The notes under the pieces are model-generated. The model was not told the origin of the DNA and did no database searches. It saw only the letters and a program-made list of their open reading frames with translations. This document shows positions 1 to 12,149 of a stretch of DNA of 64,000 bases, piece by piece. Position numbers and translations under genes: made by a program. Positions within the stretch are counted from its first letter, which is position 1. Each line of letters starts with the position of its first letter. The DNA is from Epiperipatus broadwayi (lineage: Eukaryota; Onychophora; Udeonychophora; Euonychophora; Peripatidae). Where the stretch lies: contig JAQFVV010000013.1 of the NCBI GenBank assembly GCA_028023455.1, positions 11,198,579 to 11,262,578 of the forward strand, in the 5' to 3' direction.

Positions 1-3000
1 ATAAATATAACTTATTGTTGGTTAGCTTGTGCTTGATAAAACTATCATAGCAACATAATTTAAACATTGATATACCTATGAGCCTTAAATTAGCTACAAC
101 TACCTGAACAAGCATATCTTGTCATCACAAATCTAAAACAAATGCAGCATCACCTACTGTGGTGGAATTAGCATTAAGTCATCATGAATGATAGGCAAAA
201 ATATAAAGATACTAGGCTCCTCAGAGTTGGAAAAGAATATGGTGGCTTCCAAAAATACCTAACTTCGAGGCAAAATAAAGATGTCTGGTATTCATCTTCA
301 GTACATCTGGGAACAGGAACATCCACCAGAAAAGCACAATCTTCTCATGGGATTTCCAATGCTTATAAATGTGATCATCATCACTGAAAAATACAATACA
401 ATACCCTCTTTTTGGGGACAAGCACTATCAAATCATGGAAATACAATACAATAAGGATGGAGAATTTTTCTCCGATGATCATCATCACTGAAAAATACAA
501 TACAATACCCTCTTTTTGGGGACAAGCACTATCAAATCATGGAAATACAATACAATAAGGATGGAGAATTTTTCTCGACTCCATAAGGCATATTCAAAAA
601 TTATTAACTAGGCCTAACTCTATGAGTCTAACAAATTCTAACAATAGCAAGATATATATTTCACTTAAACTAACTAAGTTATTTCCAAGAAATTTATAAA
701 ATACAAAACGTATATCCAATGTTCGAACCAACAAAGCAAACTATGTGTCAACTGACTACTGTAGAAAATACTTTAAACTTAAATGCATATAAAATTCTAG
801 GCAAGGCACAATGCACACATAACAAAATAATAAATGCTAAAAATATCTATTAGTGGACTTTTAAAATTGTAAATTAAATGCAAGAATATTTACTTCTCGA
901 TGAATATAAAATATTTGTAATTACTATTAATATAACATTCATAAAACAAATGAATGGATACTCTATGATAAACTATTTTAGTAAATTTAAAATAAAAATT
1001 GAGTAAAACATCCCATTTATATGAAAATAAGACTGTGATATTTAAATCTCTATAAATAAAAATTATTAAATAGAAACTAGCTAGTGTAATGCTTGATAAA
1101 TAAACTAAATCTACTTAAGAATGGCAAGAAGCATTTGCTCATTCAAATAAACCTATTTCGTTTTAAAATTATAACCCTAGTTTACCTGTATATTTATGCA
1201 AAAAGTGTTACATAAAAATTTAATAGCATAAATATTTTTATGGTTTCCTTTTTTTTTTTTAAACCAATAAAGCAGACCATAAAAAAAAAAAAACATTAAT
1301 TCAAGTTCATATTTCGGCTCCGTGATGATTTTTCCATTTCATAATGTGTAGACAATTTATCCAGGTTAAGATATCTATCTGAATTCGAAGCTTCAATTAA
1401 TACATTTATACACATGGCAATCATTTCCAAACGAAAATGTTCAGTAGTTCTTTATATAAACACTTCCACTTTCTTTTATCTTTAAAGATAATTTTAAATA
1501 TTAGAATAATAAAACATCGTAAGCATAAACATAAGTTGGCACTGGAAAATAAATTATTCAGCTGAGTAGCATAGGTATAATAAGCCGGCATTGAAAATAA
1601 TAAATTCTTTAGCTGAGTACATGTTTTTTATATTTATAATCCTAGGTTCAAACGTGGAATAATTATAATAAAATATTTTCAGTTAACTTTCACTATTCTT
1701 CTTTAGATAAACTCATTTTTTTAAAATAGAGCTCTTTTTTTTTTAAACGTTTTTTAATATTTAAAATGTATTTCTTTTTTTAAACAAATTTCCTTTTATT
1801 TATTAAACATAAGAATAGATTCTTTTTTATAATTAAGACATTCCTCCGTTTATGAGCAAAGATCAATGGTCATAAAGTTACTTATAAGTACTGGCCACTA
1901 TAACCAAACATTATGCATTTGATAGAGACAAGTTCATTAATAATATCTTTAAATTCTTTTAAAGTTTTGCTTTCAAACAAATTCTTTTCATACTACTAGC
2001 ATAAACGAGAATTAATATTTTAAAATACATACTGTCCACAGAAACATTATTCTGTTAAGAGCATATTTAAACGTATATATCATCTATTAAGTAATAAAGT
2101 ATTAAATTTAATGTCACTTCTAATTTATAAAGACGCTAACGCATTTCCATTTTAATATTTTAAAATGTTTGAATGTCTTTTTTTTTTAATTTCTTCTTCA
2201 CGTGGATTTTTAATTTGATAGGAAATATACTATAGTTTAGTTCCATAAAGTCTTTAGCCATAACAATACTTAATAATTTAAGTTTTACTTCTAAATAAAG
2301 AAAAATGAATAGAACAAAAATAAATGAAATATGAGACGCTGTATTTTCTTCAAACATTTTACTGTAAATTTTAATGTTTCAACTGTAATGAAAAACTGTC
2401 AGAAAACGGAATTACCTTTCTTTTAGTCCTTCTTCATTGCAAGACGATTTTTAAATAATTATTTTAAATATACTTTTATTTTTTTTTAAAAAAATATATA
2501 AAGTTTTAAAAATTTACTTTTTGTTAAAGAACTTTTAAGATTCAGCCACAGGTAGAATTAAAACAAGATCAGCAACTGAATGGTCCTGGATCCCTGTTTT
2601 ATCTAACAATTTTTCACCCACCTACAGTTTAATTAAAAACCAATAAAAACTATTTTTTATTAAATTTTAATATTCCAACAAACCAGCTGTAAAATCGATC
2701 TAATGACGTAATCAATATAATCTTCCCATACCACATGACCTTCAGCTGGAAAATCAAAATTTTATTATTAACAAATATTATGCAATAATTTTTTTTTAAA
2801 TGATATTTTATCCAACCTATAGTAATAAATATAAAATTTAAAATTATACTCTTTATTAAATCCATAAATATTTCATTGAAATAATTTTATCCACACATTT
2901 GTTTTATTTATTTTAAACAATATTGGAATTAAATTATTTTTTTTTTATGTTTCCATGTCAATGCATGCACATTGTCACATACGAATGTAAGTTAATTGTT

Positions 3001-3592
3001 TAAAAGTTATTTTTAAAACTACAACAATAGAATGTTAATGAATATTTAATCTAAATAGTTTTTTAACTGAATGTTAAACTACAAAACTAATAACAAATAT
3101 TCTTATTTTTTTAATAAAAACTTATATATCATTTTTTTAAAAATTTATTACTTAATTATTCCAACTTAATAATAATATCTTATTATTATTCTTTAAACAT
3201 TAGAATAGATTATACGATAGTTATTTTAGAATACTTTTAATATTACTTACAAACTGACAATTATTTCTGATATTTTTTTTTTTTAGAATTCAAATTATTA
3301 TTTAGCATTCTTTTACCAACCTAACTCATATATCTTTTTTCAAATACTTAGACATAATTCCATAATATACAATAATGATTACAATCAATACAAGATTATC
3401 CTATTTTAGTCATTAACTAATTTAATTTTCATTTTTATCATTATTATTTTTTTAAAAATCAGACAATTTCAAACCAAAAGGTTAAGCTAAGATAACCTTT
3501 GGCTCTTTTTGGAACTAAGTGAAACTTCAGTTAGGTACAATATATATATATGTAATAATATTATAAATCGATGCTTGTATTTCTTCAAATCA
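1..3592. other. AT-rich stretch without recognisable gene
   Basis: Apart from the 104-bp tandem duplication listed separately I see only A/T-rich DNA with short homopolymers and poor open frames. Near 1540-1620 a phrase of about 50 bp (ending in CAGCTGAGTA-like sequence) occurs twice with drift. The short open frames here contain no motif I recognise. Confidence 0.6.
373..575. repeat. 104-bp tandem duplication, two copies
   Basis: The block beginning GATCATCATCACTG at 373 restarts at 477 and runs to about 575. The copies look identical by eye, including the internal AATACAATACAATA phrase, which itself occurs twice per unit. The identity suggests a recent duplication or a collapsed or misassembled repeat. 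No coding role is visible. Confidence 0.85.
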
Positions 3593-3726
3593 ATATATGG
3601 AAACTTATAATTAAATATTAGTAAATATAGTAATCAAAAATTTTGGAAAAGTACAAAAAATATAATTGTTACTTAGGAGTGCTTTCGACTATCCTTGTAG
3701 TCTTTGTCAACTAATATTTTGAAAGG

Positions 3727-4017
3727 TTAACCTTCCCCTAATTCCACTATCTTAATGTTTGCTGCCTGCCTATTGATTAAGTCCTGTTTGTATTTATATA
3801 TTAGCATAGCTTCCTTTATTTTTCTTTTATTGTTATTTCTTTCAATTTGCAATATTTTTACATTATTATAATTGAAATTAAAATCATATATACATGATTT
3901 ATTATGGTTGTAAAAAATGTAAGCTGATACATTATTATTATCTTTATAATTTTGTTTCACTAACAAGAATAAAACAGTTCTATTACATATTGTTATTTGT
4001 TTGAATTGTTTTGACAA
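3727..4017 (-). pseudogene. PLE GIY-YIG endonuclease C-terminal fragment (left arm)
   Basis: This is an open frame of 96 codons. From about residue 35 it reads like the end of a Penelope-type GIY-YIG domain: a His-Asn-rich stretch (YNHNKS), FNFNYNNVKIL, a basic run NNNKRKIKEAMLIYK, then LINRQ. In PLE proteins this region holds the conserved KRKI/EA segment after the GIY and YIG motifs. The GIY and YIG strands themselves are missing, so the piece is 5'-truncated, and the start codon is chance. The alternative is an uninformative AT-rich open frame, but the matching inverted copy favours a real domain remnant. Confidence 0.5.
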
Positions 4018-4108
4018 TGTTTAAATTTTAAAAAAAAACCACTTACGGTTGTTTATTATTGCAAATAATCAATTTAAAACATATCTAAACACATTACATG
4101 ATTGATTT

Positions 4109-4460
4109 AATTGTAAAGATAATAATGTATCAGCTTCCACTTTTTATGACCATAATAAATCATTTATATATGGGTTTAATTTCAATTATAATAATGTAAA
4201 AATATTGCAAATAGAGAGAAATAATAAAAGGAAAATAAAGGAAGCTATGCTAATATATATAATCAAGCAAGACTTAATCAAGAGGCAGGCAACTAATGTT
4301 AAGATCATGGAATTATGGGAAGGTTAACCTTTTAAAGTATTAGTTGAGAAAGACTATGAGGATAGTTGAAAGTGCTCCTAAGTGACAATTATATTTTTTG
4401 TACTTTTCAAAATTTTTGATTACTGTATTTACTAATATTTAATTATAAATTTCCATATAT
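4109..4460 (+). pseudogene. PLE GIY-YIG fragment (right arm), broken
   Basis: This is the inverted copy of the fragment on the left arm. It keeps the same codons around NNVKILQ and KRKIKEAML, but frameshifts and stops interrupt it. It reads away from the axis at about 4030, so the two copies diverge. The outer end runs into a short TA run after TTTCCATATAT, like the left arm. Confidence 0.45.
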
Positions 4461-5060
4461 ATATATATAATAAAATTGTAATAGAAATAATGAATTTATA
4501 AAATATACTATCATCATTATAATTCAATATTTTTATTACAATAATTAATATACAAAGGATATTCTATTTTATTTACATAAATAATAAAATTTTAAAGTTA
4601 AATTTATTACCATATTTGAGTTTGTTTTGTTATATATGTATATGTGTAATAGAATACCTGCAGTGCTTAATATGCCTATAATATTAGAGATTAAGATTGA
4701 TAACTGTACAATAAGTATTCTAAAATACTCTCTAACTTACTAACTAACAAGAATAAAGCAGTTCTATTACATATTTTCATTTGTTTGAATTGTTTTGAAA
4801 ATGTTTAAATTTAAAAAACTCTTAGGGTTGTCCGTTATTGCAAATAATCAATTTAAAACATATCTAAACACATTACATGATTGATTTAAATATTCATTCT
4901 TTCAATCCAAAGTGTTTTAATCATGCTTCTATATTAATAAATGAGGCATAAGAAAAGAATATTGCTTTATTCTTGTTAATGATTTGCCTTATGTCAAGTT
5001 AGAGAGTATTTTAAAATAATTATTGTACAATGTTATAAGTCTTAATCTCGAAGGTTATAT

Positions 5061-6318
5061 ATATATAAAATCATTTCAATGTAAATTAGCTTCAAGTTTA
5101 TTTTAGAAGTGATGCCATTACTCATGTTGGATAGTTCCAGAGACTAAACTACTTTTTTAATCAATTGTTCACAAGACCAGAAAACTATTTTTACAAGCAC
5201 GAAAACACAATTCTCTGAAGGAAATAAAATATTATTCCCAAAATGTTTCAAAAAGTTGTGATCTTCTGAATTCTGGTGCTTGTAATAATACTTTCCAAGG
5301 TTTAAATCCATATAACAATTTAGATTAGTAAAAAAGATCTGTTACTTCTAATTAAACCTATGATAAAAAAGCTTTTAGTGAACAAGAGAATAAAAAAAGT
5401 GATTTAGCCTAGGAAACTATCTGTGAAAAATTCCCCTAGCAAGACCACTGCTAAAACACATTTGATTTGTTTTGATATGTATATATTATGAAGTAATTAT
5501 TAATATTTAAGAGTCCAATATACTTAATATGTTAAAAAAAAATAGCAAAAAAAAAAAAATTCTTAAAAAACACAGGTGCTTTGAAATTATTATATTTTAT
5601 TATTAAGATATATTTTGATTATTTTACATAATTTTTTGATTATTTTAAACTTATTGTGTTCCACTATCTTTATTTGGGGGACTGTTCTACTTTTAAAGTA
5701 TCTATTCATCTGTTTTACATGATTTACAATAAATGTTGGTGATATTAAACTAAATGTTTTATACATTTTTAATAATTTCTTTTATATTATATTGTTCTAT
5801 TTTATTTATTATATTTAAATTCCCACTCAAGATTTTCTCTATGGAATTTATATGATTGTATATTTACTTGCTATATAAATGAACAAACAAATAAATAAAA
5901 TATTCATCTTTATAGTTTTTTAAAAGTGTAGTTTAAATATTATTATTAAGCAATGTTTTGATTATAGTCATCTATAATTTTTTCAAATGAGTGACATACA
6001 TTAAATATATAATTATGGAAGAGAGATGAATTATTTAATCTTACTATTCTAACAAAAACGTTATGAGATAAACTACAACGGTACTTATGAAATTTACATT
6101 TTTTTCCCATTTCTCCACTACAACACACTTTTATCCAATGGTACACTAATATGAATCTATATGTCTATGAATAGAATGTAAAATACATTTTTAAAAATTA
6201 TAGACGACACTAATACTTATTTTCTACGTTTATAAATGTGATTAAAATAATTTTGGAAATAAAAATTGCGAAGTTAGCCTTTATATAAACAATGTTAAAA
6301 AGTAGCTGTCATTAAACA

Positions 6319-6319
<1 letters not shown>
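5061..6319. other. AT-rich stretch, nothing recognised
   Basis: No open frame with a recognisable motif and no repeat family shared with the rest of the window were found here. Confidence 0.5.
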
Positions 6320-6371
<52 letters not shown>

Positions 6372-6408
6372 TGATGATGATGATGATGATGATGATAATA
6401 ATAATAAA
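6320..6408. repeat. (TAA)n-(TGA)n compound microsatellite
   Basis: This is an uninterrupted trinucleotide run: AAT/TAA units, then about nine GAT units, then AAT units again. The minus-strand reading of poly-His and poly-Tyr is an artefact of the repeat. Confidence 0.95.
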
Positions 6409-7060
6409 ATTTCTCTTTACCAAGCATTATTGAAGAAAGAAAACTTAAACTTGATATATATCTCAATAAAAGATGAAGTTATAAAAATACACTATGACCC
6501 ATCAGTTTCCCTTATATTCAATTGCTGTGAAACCATTTTGGACAATATATTTGTTAAGATTATTTGATGTATTATATATAGTTATATAAACAAAAATAAA
6601 AGTTTTTAAACAGCACACAAAAAGCCAAGGACATCTCCAAATGTCTCATAAAGCAACCATGCTTGCGAACTATTAGATGGTGATGGTTTAAGCAGCATTC
6701 TATCGTTGTTTAACAATGAATTAAAATATGTAGCTATTCATTTTTGCCCAGTATTAAATTACTATTTGTGATAGGAAATATTCACAATTCAAATTTGAAG
6801 CTTAGTTGTAGGCTGGAGAAAAATAAAGAAAATGTGATTACTCATTTAATATTTTCATATTTACACATTTAAATTCTTTCCTGGTATAGATTTATTTACC
6901 AGTGACAATAAATTAGAAAAAATCTCAAATCCGACTTAGATTCTTTTCAGATACTAAAAATCTAAACAAGCTTGAATTACAATTACTATCTTTGTAAATA
7001 GTTGTGGTTATGTATATATGGAATTTGCATGTATAAGCAGCACCTACTCATCCTTCAGAT
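6409..7060. other. AT-rich stretch upstream of the gypsy remnant
   Basis: Nothing is recognised. It might contain the decayed 5' part of the gypsy element that follows, but I could not find a second copy of the LTR start (TGTAGTGGAGTGC) here. Confidence 0.4.
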
Positions 7061-7074
7061 TAAACATTAGAAAA

Positions 7075-7380
7075 AAGTTATTAAACTTTCAGCAGTTAGT
7101 TTCTCCTAAACTCCTTGTGATTATGCATAAATATAATTTATAAGATGAGAATGAATCTGCCATAGATTATATGAATGAGCTTGGAGAATTAACTCTCACC
7201 TGTGATTTTGAAGCTTAGTTTTAGAGAAAAGCTTCTGTGTGAGATGAAGAACTACAGTTTGTGAATTAAATTATTGATGGACCTGAGGACAAAACTTCTG
7301 TCACAAAACTTTCTTAGGCATTTCTAAAAGAAAATATTACTGAGTTAGGCAGGATCTTCATTACATGGTTAATAAAAATG
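7075..7380 (+). pseudogene. Gypsy gag (capsid) remnant
   Basis: Reading across stops gives QQLVSPKLL, then ENESAIDYMNELGELTLTC and a hydrophobic REKLLCEM-like stretch. This follows the pattern of Ty3/gypsy capsid proteins: a conserved SI-x-Y-x-x-L-R-x-L segment followed by L-x-x-x-F-x-x-G-L and K-L-L. Several in-frame stops (for example after CDFEA) show it is dead. The assignment rests on pattern resemblance only. Confidence 0.5.
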
Positions 7381-8264
7381 ATCAACCAAATGTAGGGATA
7401 GCAAAGGGTCAACCCAGACTCTATCCAAATATAGCATAATTGATTAGGATAACAAAATTGTTATGATAAAAACTATGTTATACAGACTATAAGCATATGT
7501 TATACAGACAACAAGCACAACTATTTAAAATTTCTGTAGCAAAAAGGAATATATTGAGATTGTGAACTTAAATCTTTATACTTTTGAAAAAAACATGGAA
7601 ACAAAAAAATCTGTGAACAATAGGTTTTGCTACTTGTGAAATGTGAAGAAAAATATGATTTTCAAAGACTCTTAGATGAAAAGATAGAACCAAGAATTCT
7701 TAGAACAACAGGTTTAATTACATAACTCATGGAATGTGAAGGAATAAAATGCTGATTATGAAACTAACTCAATCTTAACAGTTTCCATCATTTCAAGAAT
7801 TAAAAAAAGATTTCCAAGGGGCAAAACTTTAGAATGCATCACAGTCTAAAAATAATGCAAATGAAAAGCAGAGTTGCCTCAAATCAGAATTGCTTCAAAC
7901 TTCTAGGTTATTCTATAGGAAGAAAAAAATCAGGCCTCCTATTACCAAATTTCACAAGATTTAAAAAATATAAAATCTAAATACTCACTATGACTTATGG
8001 AAAAACTATTTCTCATTTGTGATTCTATTGTGTGATAGGCATTAGGCAACCCCTTTTCACATGAATAGCAATAGATTTGACACATCACAATTTCTGCAGC
8101 ATGAATGCTAATTAAAAAAAAAAAAACTTGTTTCATATTGATTGAGAGGCTCTAACTTTAGTGAATGGAATAAAAAAAATTCTGAAAACTGATAAAGATA
8201 TTCCCCAGCACACATTGCTTGTATTTTATATTTGCTTGCATATACTTAGAAAATGCATAACCAA

Positions 8265-9040
8265 CACGGAAAAACATTTCTGATGCAGATCCCTTTAACA
8301 CATTACCATTAGAGTCCAATTAAGTCAAATAGTACAAAATTTAATAGCAAAATAGTGGCTTGATAATTTTGGAATAATTCTGACAATCAGTAGTTATAAA
8401 AGGAATTTATGGAAAAAACAAGCCAAGTAGCTTCACAAATTATTTTGCTTAAGACAATAAAAAATATCAAACAAAATAAATTGCATTGTTTGGTGTTCAC
8501 AAGTAGTCATATCACCTGATGGACAAAAACAACTTCTAGATTTAATGATGATGACACCAAGGATCATGAATGAAAGATATTGGTTGATTTTATATTTGAT
8601 AGCTAGATATTGATTCAGATATCAAATCTAGAGTCCATTAATGCTAGAGTCCCAATCTATCCAACACATACCAGTTAAAACTTCAAGTATTCCAAGAGCC
8701 AGTTACTACAAGTTCTTGTTTTAAAATGCATTTGACTTTGCTGAACTACAATGAAAAAAATTATTGTAGGTGACTTTTTTAAAAGGTTAGAAGTGTCTGT
8801 CATTCTATTATTACATTCTTCAGAATCTATTGATATATTATAAAAGCTATAATCATTTCTAAACTTCCTAAAGTTGTTGCTTCAGATAATGGCATTACAT
8901 TCACATCCAACCAATTCAAAGATTTTTACACCTAGATTGACATCCAGCACCAGTTATCAACCAGCATTGCAACTTGAAAGCAATGACCAAGCACAATAGA
9001 TGATCAAGAAAGCCAAGGAGTCTCTTAAGAAAAAAACTGA
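8265..9040 (+). pseudogene. Gypsy RNase H-integrase linker and integrase core remnant
   Basis: At about 8275-8315 the frame reads DADPFNTLPLES, matching the NADALSRLPL linker that ends gypsy RNase H. Near 8590-8635 LDIDSDIKSRVH resembles the zinc-binding N-terminal integrase region. At about 8765-8800 GDFFKRLEV resembles the first catalytic block (D-x-F-S-K-W-x-E). At 8885-8935 VASDNGITFTSNQFKDF is the second catalytic block with its Asp (SDNG). Then LSTSIAT and a Q-A-Q segment stand where the third block with the Glu is expected. Stops and frame changes are frequent. This is the strongest evidence for the gypsy identity. Confidence 0.75.
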
Positions 9041-9670
9041 AAATAACTGTAGTATGCATATAGTTACAATACTATTAGTATAAGACACAATTCCAACAAA
9101 ATCTGTAATAAATCATTAGAAGAACTTATGAATCAAGATCTAAGATCAAGTTGATGACTCTCAGATGGGAACACATGAAACACTGAACACATAACATTGT
9201 TTGTATATTTTCAATATGGTACTAATTCTTCTTCAAATTTATTAGGGAAACAACAAATAGATATCGGCAATAATAGTCAACAAAAAAGAAAAGTCATCTA
9301 TATGTAATTCAAACACTAGAAAGTTGATAATATTGCAGACACGAAGATCAATTGTGATACAAGATCCACAGTATCAAAAAGCATAAAGTCTTTCCAGACC
9401 TAAAAATAACCACACTGATTGAAAATGCAAGATACCTCAAATAGCTGACCAAAAAGATATCTCAATCCATCATTTGTCCAGCTGAAGACAACACTTATTT
9501 TTGACCATCAAAAAGACTACAATGTTAGAAGCAGAATTATCTAAAGACTGTTCAAATATCTTCAGGACTATGAAAGTGAATAAATTTCAGGAAGAAAAGA
9601 AAGATCAAAAACAGAAGTATCCAGAGACAGTGCAAATACCTTTAAATTGATGAAAGTAAACAAAATTTCA

Positions 9671-9686
9671 AAAAAGGGGGGTGGGA
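9671..9686 (+). other. Polypurine tract of gypsy element
   Basis: AAAAAGGGGGGTGGGA is a near-pure purine run with one T. It lies immediately before TGTAG, the expected plus-strand primer site next to the 3' LTR. Confidence 0.75.
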
Positions 9687-10150
9687 TGTAGTGGAGTGCT
9701 CAACTGATATTTTTCATGTATAATCCTTTTCATAGGATTTATCTACCAACATCAACAATTAAAAAAATATCTGATCAATTTACCAAATGGAAATCCAATG
9801 CAGTAATCACAACCAATGCAAGCAAATAATGGTAATCCCGTCAAACACAAGCTATTCAACAAAAGACAAGATTGTAAGGCTGACACTCTATGGTTTGAAT
9901 ACTGTTCCTAAAAACCTGAACCCAGATTGGAAATCATCACTTTATCATGTTAGAAATAAGATAACCAGTCCCAGAATATCTCTAAGCTATGAATTTCGAA
10001 CCCTGCATTCCCATCCAGGAAAAGCAGTTTAATGAAATTCTTTATAAATAAATGTTGTAAACATTAATAAAAGATTAAAAAACAATTTGCAGAGAGTTTA
10101 ACAAAATAATATGTAATCTGCCTTTTCATTGCGGCTGATGCACAACAAAT
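9687..10150 (+). repeat. 3' LTR of gypsy element (end approximate)
   Basis: It starts with TGTAGTGGAGTGC directly after the polypurine tract. It contains AATAAA-type signals near 10045-10070, as LTRs usually do, and is less AT-rich than its surroundings. The right end is not fixed, because no partner LTR exists in the window to compare; a CA near 10147 is possible. The 81-codon open frame at 9787-10032 lies within the LTR and has no recognisable domain, so I do not call it a gene. Confidence 0.55.
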
Positions 10151-12149
10151 GTACCACAATTAAGCTATGATGGCCTTCAACAATTAAATAGATACTCAGA
10201 TATTCAAATCATAGTAATTTGTCAAAAATAATAATCTGTTTTCATATGTATATAATAAAGGTGGCTGATTTTATAAGCTTTTTAAAATTTTGTTTACTAA
10301 AATTTAGTTTTTGTTTTAACAGAACTATAAAATTCCTTAATATTTTTATTATTTGTTTTAGAGATAACATTAATAACAATGAGTCACGTTTGTCTGGGTT
10401 AAAAATCAAAAAATATATACGAAATCTTATAAGTTTATATATTTTTTATTGTTTAAATTCAAATGTAAACAAATGTAAAACTCTCTCTCTAAAAAAAGCC
10501 GAAATTAGATATATGTCTAAAGTTAACTGCGTCGGGACAGAAGGTTAAAAAAAAAAAAAAACTTTTTTCTTTTTTAAATCAACTTTTTATGCTTAGTGGA
10601 AATCCATGTTTACCATATTCAGGTTCACAAATTGTTGTTTTAAATGTCATAATTAATTTAAAGAGTTCCGAAAGCTTTTAATAATTTGATCTGTGTCTCA
10701 AAAAAAAAATAATCAAAAAACAAAACAACAAGTACTTCATTTATGAATTTTAGAAGAAAGTATAGTTAGTAAAAACCGACTTTGAAAATAAAATAGGGAA
10801 AACATCAAGTCATTTTAGAAATCTTGTAGTTATAAACTACTTCCATTATCTAACTGAATTATTAAATGATTTTATAAAAATTCAAACTTTATATATAATT
10901 TTCGAAATATGTTCAACTGTTTAATAAATAGGAGATTGCTGGATTAACGAGATACAACTAGAACAGAAAATGAAACAAATAATTCATAAATGCTGAATTT
11001 TAAGATGACACTCAATCAAACAGACTATTATTATGTTTATAAAGATCCTCATGGTTTATCCATTTTTGCTAAAGCTAAGGTTAATGAATGTTACCACTCA
11101 TTATAAATCTTCCCAATAAAGTTGCTTATAAGATTATTTACCATTGTCACATGAGCATTTTTTTTATATTTTCTGTGTTTTAGTTTTTATGTCTAATATC
11201 TTTCCATCATTTCAATTGGAAAACAATTTTATACCTATATTTTAAGCAAAAAAGTGTGTTCGCAAAATTCTTTATTGATTTCAAAAATTTGAAATGTGTA
11301 TTAGTAATTCATAGTAGATTAATAATAGAAGATGGTTAAATGTAATTATAATTCCAGGTTAATCAAATTAGCATTGCTTTGGTATTCTTATATCTAGCAA
11401 AGAGGGTTTTTAAATATTTTTACATAAATCAAAAAAAAAAAAAGAAGAAAAAAACCTCAATGAAAACACTTGAAATAAAACAAGGAATTAATTTTTAATC
11501 CCCTCTAGTGTCTTTTTAAACTTTCAATACTATCAGTTTTACATAACATAAAATATCAGTAGTATCTTTCATATTACTTATAATTTTAGCTATAATAAAG
11601 CATAGTCAGATAAGCTTGATGTTTAAACAATTATCAACAATGTCAATGCTTTAGACAGACTTTCTTATATAAATAGATTCCTATGATAATTTTTTATTTT
11701 TAAAGATAAATGCATTACTGCACAATCATCCTTTCTTGTGTCTGAATTTATCATGTACTAATTAAATACCACTATGCATAAATGTAATTATAAAAATGGA
11801 TGGTTGTCAGATGAATGCTGGATGAGATTAAATTGTGGCTCAATCAGTCACTGTAATAGGAAATCAGTTTATTCTATACATTAATTATTAAAATAGAAAA
11901 AACTTTGAAGCAACATATAGTTCTCTATATCTTTTTTTTTTACTGAATAAAGCCTTACCACTATCAAGAATAATGTTTTATCAAAAATAGTTACTAACTC
12001 TCATTTTTAAGTTTTGATTTGTATATCAATTTAATCCAATATCCTTGTTTATTATATTTTATTACTATTATTGATTGGTCTTTCATATAGAAAAGTATTT
12101 ATTTTATTAAATGTACCAGATTAAACCTGGGCTTTGTAATGCCTGATGT
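10151..12149. other. AT-rich stretch, nothing recognised
   Basis: The longest open frame (10219-10548, plus) is hydrophobic and lysine-rich, with composition expected from AT-rich noise. A less AT-biased phrase ACTGCGTCGGGACAGAAGG at about 10528 stands out, but I cannot attach it to anything. Confidence 0.45.

Larger units (their letters stand above)
3593..5060. mobile_element. Penelope-like element remnant, head-to-head inverted pair
   Basis: Two arms of about 355 bp (3593-3951 and 4109-4460) are inverted copies at roughly 90% identity by eye. They are separated by about 150 bp (3959-4108), and that spacer recurs in direct orientation at 4743-4889. The recurring copy is bracketed by a smaller inverted repeat (about 4708-4765 and 4962-5030). 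Both arms encode a decayed stretch resembling the C-terminal part of a PLE GIY-YIG endonuclease, reading outward from the axis. Head-to-head partial copies are a known PLE insertion habit. The family call is inferred from the protein motif; the inverted structure is seen directly. Confidence 0.6.
7060..10150 (+). mobile_element. Ty3/gypsy LTR retrotransposon remnant
   Basis: This is a strongly decayed internal region followed by a polypurine tract and a 3' LTR. Gag-like, RNase H/integrase-linker and integrase motifs appear in the order expected of Ty3/gypsy (gag, then protease-RT-RNase H, then integrase, then PPT and LTR). The span between gag and the integrase (about 0.9 kb) is too short for a full protease-RT-RNase H, so much of the pol centre is deleted or unrecognisable. 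No 5' LTR was found. The element cannot be autonomous. Confidence 0.7.

Noticed and set aside
6281-6466. His/Tyr-rich small protein
   Set aside because: It is the translation of a trinucleotide microsatellite.
10219-10548. Open frame of 109 codons as a gene
   Set aside because: Composition is that of AT-rich noise (Ile, Phe, Lys, Asn), with no motif, no homologous copy in the window and no supporting context.
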